Shown: positions 11,690 to 30,773 of the stretch, one piece after another
Numbering within the stretch: the stretch's first letter is position 1
Layout: the number at the start of each line of letters is the position of its first letter
Origin: Sanghuangporus weigelae
Lineage: Eukaryota > Basidiomycota > Agaricomycetes > Hymenochaetales > Hymenochaetaceae
NCBI GenBank assembly: GCA_033182465.1
Contig: CP137318.1
Coordinates: 3,968,001 to 4,032,000, forward strand
Reading direction: 5' to 3'
DNA length: 64,000 nt
The notes under the pieces: generated by a model
Databases searched by the model: none
Seen by the model: only the letters and a program-made list of their open reading frames with translations
What the model was told of the DNA's origin: nothing
Made by a program: the position numbers and the translations under genes

Positions 11690-14600
11690 ATGACAAAAAC
11701 ATATTTAATGAATAGTCTTATAGATAAGGTATACTCGATTGTATTACATCTAATCCGGTCGCTGACAGCCTCTTTCTTTACTAGATGCAGTCCCCTGATC
11801 AAGACCATAGGTATGTTCGGCAGGACTCACGAACAAAGACGGAGCATTGAACACCATCTGCAGGTTCATGGGACTGCAAGACCTCATGTCCGAGATCCGA
11901 CTGGACGCGAATAACTTTCTGGGAGACGAGATCATGGAGTTTAGGGTCCTGTCGCAAGTCCTAAAACTCGTGGAGGACACGATCTCAGAAGTTAAGAACC
12001 AAGCCGTTAAATGGTGAAAATGAAATCCGCTTTTCATAAACCGAGGTATTGACTGTTATAAGCTTGGGTGTGCTCATAAAGATCGTCCGCGAGAATCAGA
12101 TGGAGTTCATCATTGGAAGGCTTATTGAGTTTTCGGCTAGCAAGCACGAGGAACTGCGGGATATCGCGGGGCTTGGTACGTGTTGTATGCGTGTTTTCTC
12201 GTGTCATTCTGACTTACAGCGTCGAAGGTCTCAAAACTATCACCTCCGAGATCCCTCAGGATAGTAATATGGCCTCAAAAGCCTGTGGCAACTTGACGCC
12301 GAAACTTCTTAACCAAATTCAAAACGTAGGCTCCTCAGCAACAATGACCAGAATATATCTGATCTGTATTCAGCCCACCACTCCTCCTGAGACGATAATC
12401 GACACCTTATCGATTCTTTCAACTCTTATCGCTCGCTTTCCCGCGCAACTCTCAAGTCCTGCTCTTTCGCCACAGCCCGTGCCGACTCTCACCCCACTGC
12501 TGGGACATTCGCGGCCTGCAGTGCGGAAACGCGCAATTCTCACGCTTGCACAGTTCTTGCCTTCAGCGCAACAGTCATATTTTGATGATCTCGTCAATTC
12601 AACAGTTCTTCCAGGATTACGCAATGAGAATTCTTCTAGTGCAGCCTTGGAGCAGCAACGGACGACTGTTCAGTTAGTCACTGCTATTGCGCGCCAATCG
12701 CCTGGCCGAATCGTCGCCGTTCTCGATTCAATCATTCCTGCTGTCCTCCGGGCTGCAGCACGTGAAGACGACGAACTACGTGAATATGCCCTGCAAGCTC
12801 TTGAGGTATTCGTACTCCGTTGTCCAAGCGAGATTACACCTTTCCTTGGCCAGATCGTACAAACTGGGACGAAGCTAATCAAGTATGATCCGAATTATGC
12901 AGGAGGCGATGATGATGAAGATACAGATATGGCTGATGCAGATGAGGAAGACGAGGACGAGGACGATGGCGTGGACTATTCCGATGACGAAGATACATCG
13001 TACAAAATCAGGCGCTCTGCTACGAAGCTTCTCGCAGCACTCATCGAGACGCGGCCAGAAATGCTCACATCGCTTTACAAAGATGTGTCTCCTGTTCTCA
13101 TTCAGCGATTTGGTGATCGTGAGGAAACTGTACGATTGGAAGTCTGGGCGACATACGGTGCTTTGTTAGCCCAGACGAAGGTGTATGGAGGTATCTCGCA
13201 ATCACCGAATTTTGTAGACTCTCCGGGTGTAGGCGGTAAGCGAAAACGCTCGCCCAGTGTTGCTGACGGGATGGACGTTGAGGTACCCGAATCTCCAGCA
13301 GCGCTTCTCAAAGCACAGGTTCCATCCTTCGCTAAGTCGCTACTCGGTCAGCTGCGAAGTTCTAAAACGCCTCCGGCAGTATTACAAGCTGGCTTTACAC
13401 TCCTAAAGCAGCTGATTGATGTTCTTCCGGGAAGTCTCTCATCTCATTCGGGACCCATCGGGTCGGTAGCACAGGCTGTCCTAAAGCAGAGCCCCACCAC
13501 TTCCAGTGTTGTTTTGCACACAACTTGCCTTTCGTTCCTAACTGCATATTTCTTAACTCATCCGCCTTCTGCTCTGCCTAATGCACCCGAGTTGATTCGG
13601 CCGCTACTCAAGGAGCTTGATGAGCGGCACCCTCGTTTGGTAGCGGAGGCTTTCCGCGCCTTTTCAGCATTGCTGAATATGCTCCGACCAGTTCAGAGTG
13701 TCGATGCGGAATGGGTTGGAATAGTATACATCCGTGCAGTGCAGCGACTTTCAAGCGCAGACACAGATGCTGACGTGCGTTCTCGCGCAGAAGTGTGTAT
13801 TGGTGATCTATGGATTTGCGCGACGGAAGTAATGCGTGAGAAGAATGGAGAAGAATGGAAAGCTATATGCCGGACAACGGGACGTACAGACGGTGCGGTG
13901 CAGGTGGTATCACACGTCGCTAAGGAGGTCGAGATGGGCGATGCCTGGCTCAATAGTTCGATTGAATGGGTGCTTGGGGTTCTAAGGAGAGCAGGAAAAA
14001 GCGGAAAGAGTGATGCTTTCGCTTGTTTGGAAGTCCTACTGAAGAAGTGCGTACTATAATACTGATCTGAGAGAAGACTGACGTCGATGTTCGAAAGGTT
14101 TGACGTTGAAATCCCAACAAATCTGGTGCCTACAATCGTCGAGCAGATGAAACCTTATATCTCAACTAACGACATCGCTCTCCTCTCGCATGCATTATCT
14201 GTTTTATCTTTACTCTTGCAGCTCGCCCCGGAACAAACATATCCAGCCGTTGAATCTGAATACCTCAAAGATATCTACAATATTGCTCACTCTCCTCTCC
14301 TCTCTGGCGCATCACTTGATGCGTTATTATTTTTCTTGGCACAACTCGTCGAGGCAGACTCCGAAATCGCAACTCATGTCATCCCAAGTTTTACAATCCC
14401 ATTGCAGAAGGCAAAGAAAGGCGATGCATCATATGCCAATGTTGCGAAGTGCATTGGCATTATTGTTCGCTGTCACCCGTCTTTGGCTGCAGGCACAATT
14501 GCCGAGTTCTCAAAAGCATTGAAGGTAACTTTGGCGTTCCATGAAGATTCCACGCATGCTGAAAAATGTATCTGTCTTACAGAAGAACGGAAAAGCTACT

Positions 14601-16109
14601 GGCTCTCAGATTGTTCTTGATTTGCTTGTTCTTGGAGAGATCGGACGTACGATGTATGTTAGTTGCGTTTCGGCGCAAGAGCTTACTTATTAGTTCCGTT
14701 TCTCTATTGCAGCAATTTTGCACAGATGAAGGACTTATTTGCTACTGCTATTGAACTTTTGGGCTCGCCAGACGAAGAGATCCGAAGTGCTGCCTCGTTC
14801 GCCACGGGTGAGTGTTAAACCATTCTATTAGTGGCAAGGATTGACACGGTCATGCAGGTAATATTGCTATTGGCAATGTTCAACTCTTTTTGCCCACCAT
14901 CGTCAAGCTTATACAGAAGGACAAGGATAAGCGACTACTAGCTCTTCACGCCCTCAAGGAGGTCAGTTCTCGCATACAATGCTCGCCTATTTTATTCTAA
15001 ACAGAATGTTCACCATTCAGGTGGTGAGCAACTGCCCGAATGGGTTACTGGAGAGTGTCGCGGAGACTATATGGGTTCCCCTGTTCCAAGACTCGGCAAA
15101 TTCGGAAGAGTCGACGAGAAATGTTGCTGCAGCATGCCTAGGTAAACTTACTACCACAAATCCTTCAAGATACCTACCCCAGCTCCAGGTCTGCATGCAC
15201 CTGTCTTTACTTCGTTCTCATGCTTATAAGTTTGGTCAGGCTCATATTCGCGATGAAGATGCAGACGCAAGAGCGACGGTCATTTCCGCAATTCGTTATA
15301 CGTTTGCCGATTCGCGAAATGACTACGACGAACTTCTCCAGGGACTTATTCCTGAATTCTTGACAGCTATGACCGATGAGAACTTGGTATACGACACGCA
15401 TTATCACTGCGATTTAAGCCTGCCTAATCGTTTCCTCCTATAGACCGTCAGACGGCTAACAATATCTGCGCTCAATTCTGCCGCAAGGCACAAACCACGA
15501 TTAATTCGCGAACACTTAGGTGTTCTTCTTCCCAACCTGTACAAAGAAACAGTTGTACGACCAGAACTCATCCGAACTGTTCAAATGGGCCCGTGGACAC
15601 AAAAATTCGATGATGGTATTGAGGTCCGAAAAGCCGCCTATGAGACTATGTATACTCTTGTACGTGGTTCCAACAAATCCTACTTGTCCAGCCGATTGAA
15701 TGTTTGAGTTCATCTGCATTAGCTCGACACTTGCCTCTCGAAGCTCGACGTGTACGAATTCCTCGATCGTGTCATAGCTGGACTCTCGGACGACGCGGAT
15801 GAGATCAAGGTACTTGCGCATATGATGATTTTCCGTCTTTCTAGCGTGGCGCCGACTGCGCTCGCGCAACGGCTGGATGACATTACTCCGCCACTCGAGA
15901 AGACGATGAAGGGTCCGAATGTGACGAAGGACACCGTGAAGCAGGATCTCGAGCGTGCGGCGGAGCTCCAGCGCAGTACTCTTCGTGCCGCAGCGGCATT
16001 GCATAAATGCGTACCTTCCGGCTCATCTGCGCGGTTTGACGCCTTCGTCGAGGAAATCCAGAAAGGACAACTTGGTGCTGAATTCAAGGATATTTCTAGT
16101 GGACGCTGA
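11690..16109 (+). CDS. CAND1/TIP120-like cullin-associated HEAT-repeat protein
   Basis: Homologue of CAND1, which binds unneddylated cullin-RBX1 and exchanges substrate receptors of SCF ubiquitin ligases. The first codons MTKTYLMNSLIDK, then MQSPDQDHR and FMGLQDLMSEIRLD after short introns, match the family start. They lead to LGVLIKIVRENQMEFIIGRL. HEAT-like repeats fill the body. The acidic loop typical of the family (DDDEDTDMADADEEDEDEDD) is near 12905-12980. The C-terminal TIP120 domain contains TVRRLTISALNSAARHKPRL, LLPNLYKETVVRPELIRTVQ and LKKTM-like PPLEKTMKGPNVTKDTVKQD, ending at the TGA at 16107-16109. About fourteen exons give roughly 1,200 residues, the normal size. The intron after GLG near 12176 uses the acceptor just before GTCTCAAAACT, which keeps frame. 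Convergent with the proline dehydrogenase gene, 209 bp apart. Confidence 0.93.
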
Positions 16110-16318
16110 AGTGGCTCTGAATGACGTTGGACACGATGAGAATAATGATTCGCTGTGTAAAGTATTATGTAGCGCGCAACTCATTCTTAACATGACCTGG
16201 CATGACAATCAATAATCCCCAAACTGATGCATAATCCTCGCCCTAGAATCCTGTAGTTACATGAAGAGATATCTCGTGCAATGATGCTCAAAATTTCACA
16301 TAAGACTTATAAACGTGC

Positions 16319-18674
16319 CTACGTGAAAAAGCCACATATACGCCTGATGATCTCCGAACCGGCCTGCCGACGTTCTTCCTGTGCCACTCCGTTGCCCAGC
16401 ACCGACTTATTCTCAATCGCACGTCGTCCAAGATATGGCATGACTTCCGAGAGTTTGCCATACGGGATGTACCTGGATAAGCGGGTAAGATTGGAGGAGC
16501 CACAGAAAAGAAAATTCTTGAAGGCTAACTTTATTACAAATGGTTCGCTGGAGCGCGTCTTCTCGACGAGGTAGTCAGTCAATGCGTCCCTCGTGCCTTC
16601 ATACCCCTCAATCAATTCGTGCACGTGGTATGGAATAGTATATACATACCATAAAGTTGTCCAAGAGTAATCCCCTCCGCTGCGTCGTCGTTGATATGAA
16701 TCACTTCCAAGCCTCCTTCATACGAACGCGTTGCAAGACCCTCACGCACGAGCATATCTAGTATATGCTCGCAGCTCTCCAAGTTGTGCGTGCCGAAAAG
16801 AACGCCGATCCTGGGCATTGTAGGTTGGTTGGTACTCCCGCTTCGCTTTTGCTTCTCATGGATATGTGCGATCTCTTGGGCGACGTGCTTGATGAGCATA
16901 CGTGCGCAGGTATTATAAACCTCGTCCGTTTCTGCCTTGTTTTCCCAGACAGGGGAAAGTGGTTCTGGAGAGATACTAGGAGAAGATAATGCAGTAGCGC
17001 CACTACTAACCGCCTCGGTTTCGGTTTCGGAATTTGCAAGCATCCGAGTAGCATGCGCAGACACCTCGAACGGGTGATATGCACCTCTCACGAGCTTCAC
17101 TCCAAGTGTATAGTTCCCCGCTTCTGCATCAAGAAGCGACTCGACCAAGTGCTCCAGGGTTCTGTGAATTTAAATTCCAAACGATAAGTCAAAACTTGGT
17201 GTGAGTATGAGAATCGGGGTGAGTAGTATCACCTTCTCAGATAAGCTTGGAACGTGCCGTAGATAAGCGGTTGTACTGGAGGATAATCTTGTTCGGGACT
17301 GCCAGAACTGCGGCACCCCTTCCATAGAGTTCGCGTGAAAATTGACTGCGGGACAGGTTTAGGAAGACGGTTGAACTCAGCCATGAGAGCGCGTTGATAC
17401 GCGTCGATTGCAGGCTATCCATAATCCATAATAGACATTCGTTAGTAAGAATCGCATGTATTTTGCTGACGGTAGTTACTCACTTGATACCAACTACGAG
17501 AAAGGTGGGCTATTTAGCAGAGGCGTCGTGAATTCGAAAAAGAAGATACCGGACCTGTATTCTGCATCAATAATTATTTTGACGCCTCTCTCCTTCGCTC
17601 TTTGACAAATTCTGAACAAGTCTTCCCTGAGATCTCTCAAATCTCCCAGATCTTGCCTTGTCAACGGACTTGTCTCAGGGAGGCTAAAGGAGTCAACATC
17701 AAGGACGTCAAAGTCCGATGGTCGTGGCGAACCCGGAAAACAGACAAGGCGGGCCGAAGGCGGTCGCGTGCTGACCAAATGCTTGGAGAAGTTGATGAGT
17801 GCCTGAGCGTCGGGAAGCATCGCGCTCTTCCGTTCGGAACAGAATTTGTAATTAAGAAACTAGTCAGGTTTACTCTAAGAATAGAAAACGCGACAGACGC
17901 ACTAGCTTTACAGCGACCCATGTCCTTCTTCCGTGTAAATTTGCGCCATGGTTTCGCTCTTCTCTGCGCCGGTCTTCGAAATCGGCAGCGACGTCGATAC
18001 ATCGAATCATCTCATCAACAATGTGCTTGTGCACCGGTTGGGCTTCGCCAGTTTCTGGTCCACGAATCTTCACCTTTCCTGAAGCCTCATCCTCGTCGGC
18101 TTCGACGCTATATGCGAGCAAGGTTCCCTTGTTCTCAGCACGGAGTTTACTTAGCACTGGTAGAGTTTCAACCGCAGTCTCTCCGCCTACAAACTATAAG
18201 CCTGTCTATCAATAACAAGTCAATGCATGAGAAATCAAAGCATCTTACCTGGGAGAAAAACGTTGCCCGTACAAAGGTATCAGTTAGATAGCTGATTCCA
18301 GGGATCAATAGTAATGTTGATAACATGGCGGGGGAGTAGTCCACTAGCACTGGGATGCTGCACATCGAGTAGACGATATAAGACCGGAGTAACGTGCTAA
18401 TTGGCGCCTGGCGCCGACGATATTGATGCTCGCCATCCTGACTCACGTCGCTTTCTTCAAGAGATTCAGTTCTTCTCCAGTAGATGTATCCTGAGCTGCA
18501 GAGTAAACCAGCAGCCGCAACGATGCCAATCTGAGTACGCCTGTAACGCGCATGCGAGCCGGGCCGAAATCCCGCTAAATTTGTGGAAAGCAGCCGACGT
18601 CCGACTCCTCCGCTCACTGCGAGAGATCGTGCGGGAAGTTGCAGAACAGCTCTCCTGCAAGCACTCGAGATCAT
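16319..18674 (-). CDS. Proline dehydrogenase, mitochondrial (PUT1 type)
   Basis: FAD enzyme of the mitochondrial inner membrane that oxidises proline to pyrroline-5-carboxylate, the first step of proline use. I chose the ATG at 18674 because MISSACRRAVLQLPARSLAV and the following GRRLLSTNL form a typical mitochondrial presequence; an upstream ATG at 18800 is in frame but unlikely. Conserved stretches are FVGGETAVETLPVL, the TIM-barrel segments GVKLVRGAYHPFE, MPRIGVLFGTHNLESCEHIL and YEGGLEVIHINDDAAEGITL, and the final barrel stretch YIPYGKLSEVMPYLGRRAIE with the family RRA.E.. signature. A low-complexity insert (ATALSSPSISPEPLSP) interrupts the domain near 16960. Several small introns. Convergent with CAND1. 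No damage seen. Confidence 0.92.
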
Positions 18675-19849
18675 CGTGGTACGAGTCAAAAGAGGGCGAG
18701 GGGGAGCCTTTGTCAGAAATTTCGGTAAGAATTTAGTACTATGATTGATAGTACACGCATGGCAAGGCAGGCAACTCGATAGGAAGCGATAACAAAACAT
18801 TCCGCATTCTTCTTTCTTCCCCGCTGTCCCACATTTATCTCATGAGGTAAAACTCTGGTCACCTTTGAATGTGCTTTTTCGGCCCATCGACTGCCGACGA
18901 GAGATGCGGAAAATCATGGTGGGACTTTAGTAAAGCACGTATATCAGAAGCATTACTTTAACCAAAGCAAGCAATATATACCCTCGCCTTTCCATGGCAA
19001 GGAGAATTAATTATATATGTGAGCTTTCTGTGTCGATATGACTCGATAATGGGTTGGAAGAGCGTCAAATGCATTTCGATATGATATTTTGATGACTTGA
19101 CTCATTTTAAAATTATATAATATGTCATGTGATGTAGCTCAATTTTGGAAGATTATGTCACATACAGGAGGACTGCTTGCTAGTTGCTACATGAACCTCA
19201 ATCATGATCCCCGAAATTTTTGAAAACATGTTTGACGCATCAAGGCAAAGGTCTCATTGACTCCGAGTCACAAAACCGGATTTGGCCCGTGCGCTCTGTT
19301 TATCTGTTTCTCATTGAATCATTGTATTTTGTGACAGACTGATCTGATCTTCAAGTTCATGCGCGCGCATCAAATCATTACAAGTGAGAAACTGTTCCCT
19401 TGCGTCCGTATCAGATCCGAATTGGAATTACAGTTTGCTGAGTTTGGCCGGAAGCTTTACTTACCTGTCACGTTGCAATCAGCATCGCTGCAACCTGTGC
19501 TTCAGTTCCTGTGCACTAAGAACATAGCGTCTGTGAAGGTACCTCGTCCAAGTCAGGTTCTCTTGTGATATGCGGATGCGGATATTTCCCTAGGCAAGGG
19601 ACTTTTCATGAACCACATGTTCTGCTAATATCCATTCTGGACCCTTTGCGCACAAGAGTACTAATACGATGACTCGTCCATGTTACTCCTATCACAACGG
19701 AAGGCTGTGCAAGTGTTCGATTGACTAATACAATGCGCGCTTTTACTGATCAGTGACTCCATCAGAATCTAATTTATGTGCACGTATAAATACGACTTTC
19801 TCACTGTTTGACGCCGTGAACGACCCTCACTTTCTTCGCATTCGCAGCG
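18675..19849. other. Divergent intergenic region, proline dehydrogenase / BCS1-like
   Basis: 1,175 bp between two divergent starts, so both promoters lie here. It is AT-rich between about 18950 and 19200. No frame with motif support was found. The BCS1-side TATA box at 19785 is listed separately. Confidence 0.5.
19785..19792 (+). promoter_or_regulatory. TATA box of the BCS1-like gene
   Basis: TATAAATA, 58 bp before the ATG at 19850, the best TATA match in this intergenic region. Confidence 0.55.
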
Positions 19850-22546
19850 ATGTCCTCGCCCATATCTGCAGAGCTCTTGACTTCCCAAACGAAGCTTCTT
19901 CGAACTCTTGCTCATCGTGTGCGGTTGCTGCAGACCGTACTGGGTTTACCGGGCGCTTATATATTGCAGATGCTGAAGAGTCTCGTTCCGAAGCTATTAG
20001 CAAATCCGCAAGTCAGGGAAATACTTCGTTTTGTATTCCTGGGATCTGTAGTTGAATTGACGCGCTCGGTAAGCCAGAAGGCTGCTGACTATGTCAAGCA
20101 CTGTACGTCCTTGCGAACGTCCAGCGCTTATAATTTTTTCTGATCTCCCTTTTCTCAGTTTTCGTTGTGAAGGCGTCCTTTACCCGGGGAGACTTCGCTT
20201 TTGACTGGGTCAAGCGCTATCTCGAAGATCACCGCATCTGGGATCAATCGCGCGTCTTCCAAGTCGGTGCTTGTAACCCAGCACTTCGCGATCGTAAGAG
20301 TGCAGGGCTCGGAGAAGAAGTCCAGTCAGACAATGCTCAGGATTCCGATGATGGACGACCGCATCCGGTATACCAGCCTGCGCCCCAAGAACCTGAATTG
20401 TTTCGATGGAGAGGCCGTTGGATTTCGGTCAGCATGAGCACAACTTCCTCAGCAGTATTCAATAAAGATCCGATTCAAGTCTTAACTTTAAGGTACTGGC
20501 ACTATATATTGATTTATATGAAATCAACTTATATTTGCGCATCTAGTGTCTGGAGTCGAAACCGCAAGATTCTGGATGATTTCGTGCAGGAAGCAAGAAA
20601 TCATTACTTCGAATCGCCCATGCCGCCGAGGGAGCTGACAAGTCTACCGGATGAAGTAAGCTCAGTTCCGTGTCTGATCTTTTTGAAGAGCTTGTTTCAA
20701 ACATTCTTCGCACACTTTCTAGAGCGGTTCAACACTCACTGCGCGTTTCTACCAAGGAGATTCCAGCTACGATTGGATTGTTGCATTTGTGGTATGGATA
20801 TATTCTCTGGTGCCGAAGCTAAATAATGACTTATCCTCGTTTATATAGAACGCACAGGACACGACGGAGGACACGACGGACCTAGAGGTGACAACAAGGC
20901 AATCCGATCTTTACAATCCTTCGAACCATCCTTCCGAAAGGCCCGTGGTCGGCTTCAAGCCCGCTCCACGTGTCAGGCAACGCTTGAAATGGGAGAACTA
21001 CTGGGTTCAAGTTGATGTTGATTCCAATGCAGTGATGGCGAGAGGCCGATCGGCAGGTGGTTCAATTACAATTACGTGAGTTGTTCTCTTCACAAAGACT
21101 GCTTGCTATGCAGAAAGCACTAATAATTTGATATTAAGAATTCACAACTCAAAGCGCTCGGTCCTCAAAGACTTCATAATGGCTAGTCGCGAAGAGTACC
21201 TGAAGACGACAGTGTCCAAAGTAACAGTACATCTTTCGAACGTTCGTGCCATTATTCCTATCAACTGAATCGCTTGCTAAAAGACGTTATGCAGCACGGG
21301 GCGTGGATGAATAGTGTGACCAAGAAGAGACGGTCGTTGAATACTTTAATTCTTCCCGAAGGAGCCAAAGAAGAGCTTCTGAGGGACATGCGCGAGTTTC
21401 TTGACAGCGAGGAGTGGTATGTATGGGCGGGCGTTCCCCATCGTCGAGGTAGATTTTTCCTTGGAAAACGTCTTCCTATTCATGTGCTCAACGAGTGTTT
21501 TCCGATTGCGCTAGGTTATCTCCTTTACGGCAAGCCGGGAACAGGCAAGAGCTCCACTATTCATGCCTTAGCCAGCGAGCTTGGGCTCAAGATATATTTC
21601 ATACAGCTCTCGTCTCAAGGGTACGCGTCTTTCTAAGTTTTTGTGCTTTCAATCTTACTGACATTAACTTGTTTTCAGCTTGGATGATTACCAGCTCTCC
21701 TCCCTCGTCTCTTCGGCACCCTCTCGCTGCATCCTTCTCCTCGAGGACATTGATTGTGCTTTCCCATCTCGCGAGGAGGATGACGACCTTGAGGACAAGC
21801 GGACCACTGATGTATTCGGGAATCCTACTATCCATTATCCGCAATCCAGAGTGACTTTATCAGGGCTACTCAATGTCTTAGATAGCGTTACCAGTGAGGA
21901 AGGAAGGATCACATTCGCAACGGTAAGTTCGCTGTGAAATGTTTTTGACGCCATTTTTTAAACTTTTGGATTGCAGACAAATCATATTGAAAGGCTGGAC
22001 CCGGCCTTGATCAGAGCGGGTCGCATGGACGTGAAAGTAGAATACAAATTTGCGACCCAATATCAAATACAGGAGACCTACCTACGCTTTTTCGAGCGCA
22101 GATTCGTCAGTTCCGATAAACATGCAAATCCGGATGTCAACCCGTCGGTATCGGTTCCGCCACCGCGGCCAGCACTCTCCGGGATTCATTCTGATGAGCC
22201 TCCGCTTTCCGAAGACGAGGCCCACTCGCTCGCTCAACGTTTCGCCGATGCGATCCCCGAGGATATGTTCGCCCTCGCTCAGATCCAGGGCTATCTTCTG
22301 ACCAAGAAGATGGAACCGCGCGGAGCAGTCGACGGCGCCTCTGATTGGGTCGAAAAGGAAATCGAGGAGAAGAGAACGTTAGAGGAGTTGAAAGAAAAAA
22401 GGAGACAACAACGGAAGGAAGTGAAAGCAGCAGCACCGGCTGCACAGGCAAATATGCCAATTCGGTCAATTCCTATCCAGCTACCCCCTCCGATCCCGTT
22501 TAGTCCTCCCTCGATTGCGCGCGGTGAAGTGTTCCGGTTGGATTAG
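19850..22546 (+). CDS. BCS1-like AAA ATPase
   Basis: Mitochondrial BCS1-type AAA protein; yeast Bcs1 moves the folded Rieske protein across the inner membrane. The first exon has a membrane segment within EILRFVFLGSVVELTRSVSQ, then a BCS1 N-terminal domain (GDFAFDWVKRYLEDHRIW; ELFRWRGRWISVSMS; DPIQVLTL followed by VWSRNRKILDDFVQEARNHY). The AAA core is complete: LNTLILPEG, Walker A GKPGTGKSS within YLLYGKPGTGKSSTIHALA, Walker B CILLLEDIDCAF, sensor region [25 protein letters not shown]. The tail holds a charged coiled coil (EKEIEEKRTLEELKEKRRQQ). A non-conserved insert rich in acidic residues near 20850-21060 is unusual against yeast Bcs1 but common in Agaricomycete paralogues. So this may be one of an expanded BCS1-like family and not the orthologue itself. 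An orphan first exon of a paralogue lies at 58010-58271. Confidence 0.9.
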
Positions 22547-23602
22547 ATTCTATTCACTACAACTTAGTCTCTAGCTCTTTTTCCAACGATAACAAAGAGA
22601 TTCGAAATTTTGTACTGTATATCGCCTACTTCACTTGGAACACAACACAAGAATTATGCAAACCAAGCCGAATTGAACAAGAACTTTTCTTACCAGACGC
22701 TAAACAAAAATCGATACATACGCCAGCTTTTGTTATAAAGCTGCGTGAACGGCCGGAACAAGGAGTATACTATGCACCTGTTTAGCACCGAGAGCATAAT
22801 CAATTACATTTTTCACCACCAGTACTAGTGAGCGTCAAGGACTTGAGTTTGGTTATAAATGTCGTCTCATGCGCTAACGGCTTCTCCGACTGTCTCTGTC
22901 TAAATCGCATGGTTGAATTTCTTGGCCGCTTTGGCAAAGTACGTACGGCGAGCCTGTCGGTCTTCCAGTCGAAGTGTCTGTCGCCAGCATGCAAGGCTAA
23001 AGTGCGATATTGAATTTACTCTAACGATGTAAGACGAGACCCTCAAAGCCACAAACAAGAACATACCCAAGAAGAATCTATTAAGACACCAAGTATTAGA
23101 GTATGCGTGATCAAGAGCTAAGGAAGGCGCTGTGACCCGCACCCAACGTCGCAGTTTTGACTTATGTACTATAGGTATTTTGAAGCGGTTACCCTCAAGC
23201 AAGCCACTTCTCACGATACTCTAACAAAATGGACCGGCACCTGAGAGTCAAATAACTCTATAGCCAAGATACTGCAGGGTAGTCTACATAGGAGACGTAA
23301 TGTTTCATGCATGCAATCGAATATGATGATAAGGGAGAACTTGGCTATTAAACTCCAAGCCGGAGCGATGAGGAAAGACGAGGAAAGGGAAAAGCAAGAT
23401 TCCAATGAGCGCATTGCGCATCATAAACCGTCACGAGTATGCAATCTCACTCAATCCCATGATGGCGAGGTGCTGTATGCCGAGTGGCGAGCCGTGCCAT
23501 TCTGCGGATTACTGTTCTGCGCCGGACTAGATGGTGACCACTGCGGCGAAGTGGGGCCTATGCATGTAGGTTAGTGCTATACATGACGTTCAAAAAAATT
23601 AA
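22547..23602. other. Convergent intergenic, no gene seen
   Basis: 1,056 bp between the ends of the BCS1-like and RPB1 genes. It carries both 3' flanks. Small frames on both strands (for example 23311-23574 on plus) have no motif or exon support. Confidence 0.5.
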
Positions 23603-29942
<6,340 letters not shown>

Positions 29943-30773
29943 GATGAGGACAGAGAGGCCGCTGTCTCGAAGAAGTTGTCAAGGCGCTTAAGATGTGAAA
30001 ACAAAGAACCACAGAAATTTTAGAAAAAAGTTTATAAAATACGTGAAAGGGTCCAAGATCCGCGAGGACCGATTTTGAAGATACGAAACAAGATTAAAGC
30101 GCGAAAGAGCCGAAAATACGAGCGTGTCGTCGATTTTCACAGGAGCCTGGATCACGCAGGTGACAAGACCAAACAAGGACTCGCAGGAAGTTTTCAACCA
30201 GACGACAGAGCACTGATCCCGGCCAAACTGGCCTACTGCACCAAAGGACTGTGCGGGCGACGGCCACGAATTCGTGTCTTGACGATGCGGATGAGGACGG
30301 CGACGACGGGCGGCGGGGACGTCGTGGTTAGAGGCAGAAGAGCAACGTTGTCCCACGCCAGTGACGACTCATCACAACCACGCTGTGACGTCCTAGTCAC
30401 GTCACAGCCACCTCGCTTCCGACAGATGGCTCATGACTCGATATTTGAGTAAAATCCAGTCATTTATTAATACTTCTTGGCAAGTGCCTCGAAGCAATAT
30501 TTATACATGTATTAATGTTCAGCATCGAGTCGATACACGCACATCTAGGAATTCTGCTAACGACGCCGAGAGAATCGAGACTACTTATCAAGAGAAGAAG
30601 CGCGAGGCAGATTGCATACAGATTAGCGCAGCACCGACATTATGTCATTATGGACTCGGAAAATCAGATCAGAGTTCTGGTCTGGGTATTCTATTCTATT
30701 CAATATCTACAATCTTGGTCAGGTCACAGACATGTGCTTTTTTATCCAATTTTCACCGTGAAGACGATTGATT
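29943..30773 (-). promoter_or_regulatory. RPB1 upstream region
   Basis: 831 bp between the RPB1 start and the 3' end of the aminotransferase, both on minus, so it should carry the RPB1 promoter. It contains several TGACG-type motifs; the clearest pair, at 30386-30405, is listed on its own. A 125-codon frame on plus (30075-30452) is arginine-rich without a motif and is not called. Confidence 0.5.
30386..30405. promoter_or_regulatory. Paired CRE-like (TGACGT) sites
   Basis: TGACGT at 30386-30391 and its reverse complement ACGTCA at 30399-30404 sit as an inverted pair. This is the classic ATF/CREB-type bZIP half-site arrangement. They are about 450 bp upstream of RPB1. Function is inferred from the motif alone. 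Confidence 0.4.

Noticed and set aside
22547-23602. Possible tRNA or small RNA in the convergent gap
   Set aside because: I found no cloverleaf, T-loop consensus or box motifs; the same holds for the other intergenic regions.
30075-30452. 125-codon arginine-rich frame upstream of RPB1
   Set aside because: No motif, lies in the promoter region, and its composition follows GC-rich repeats of gacg.
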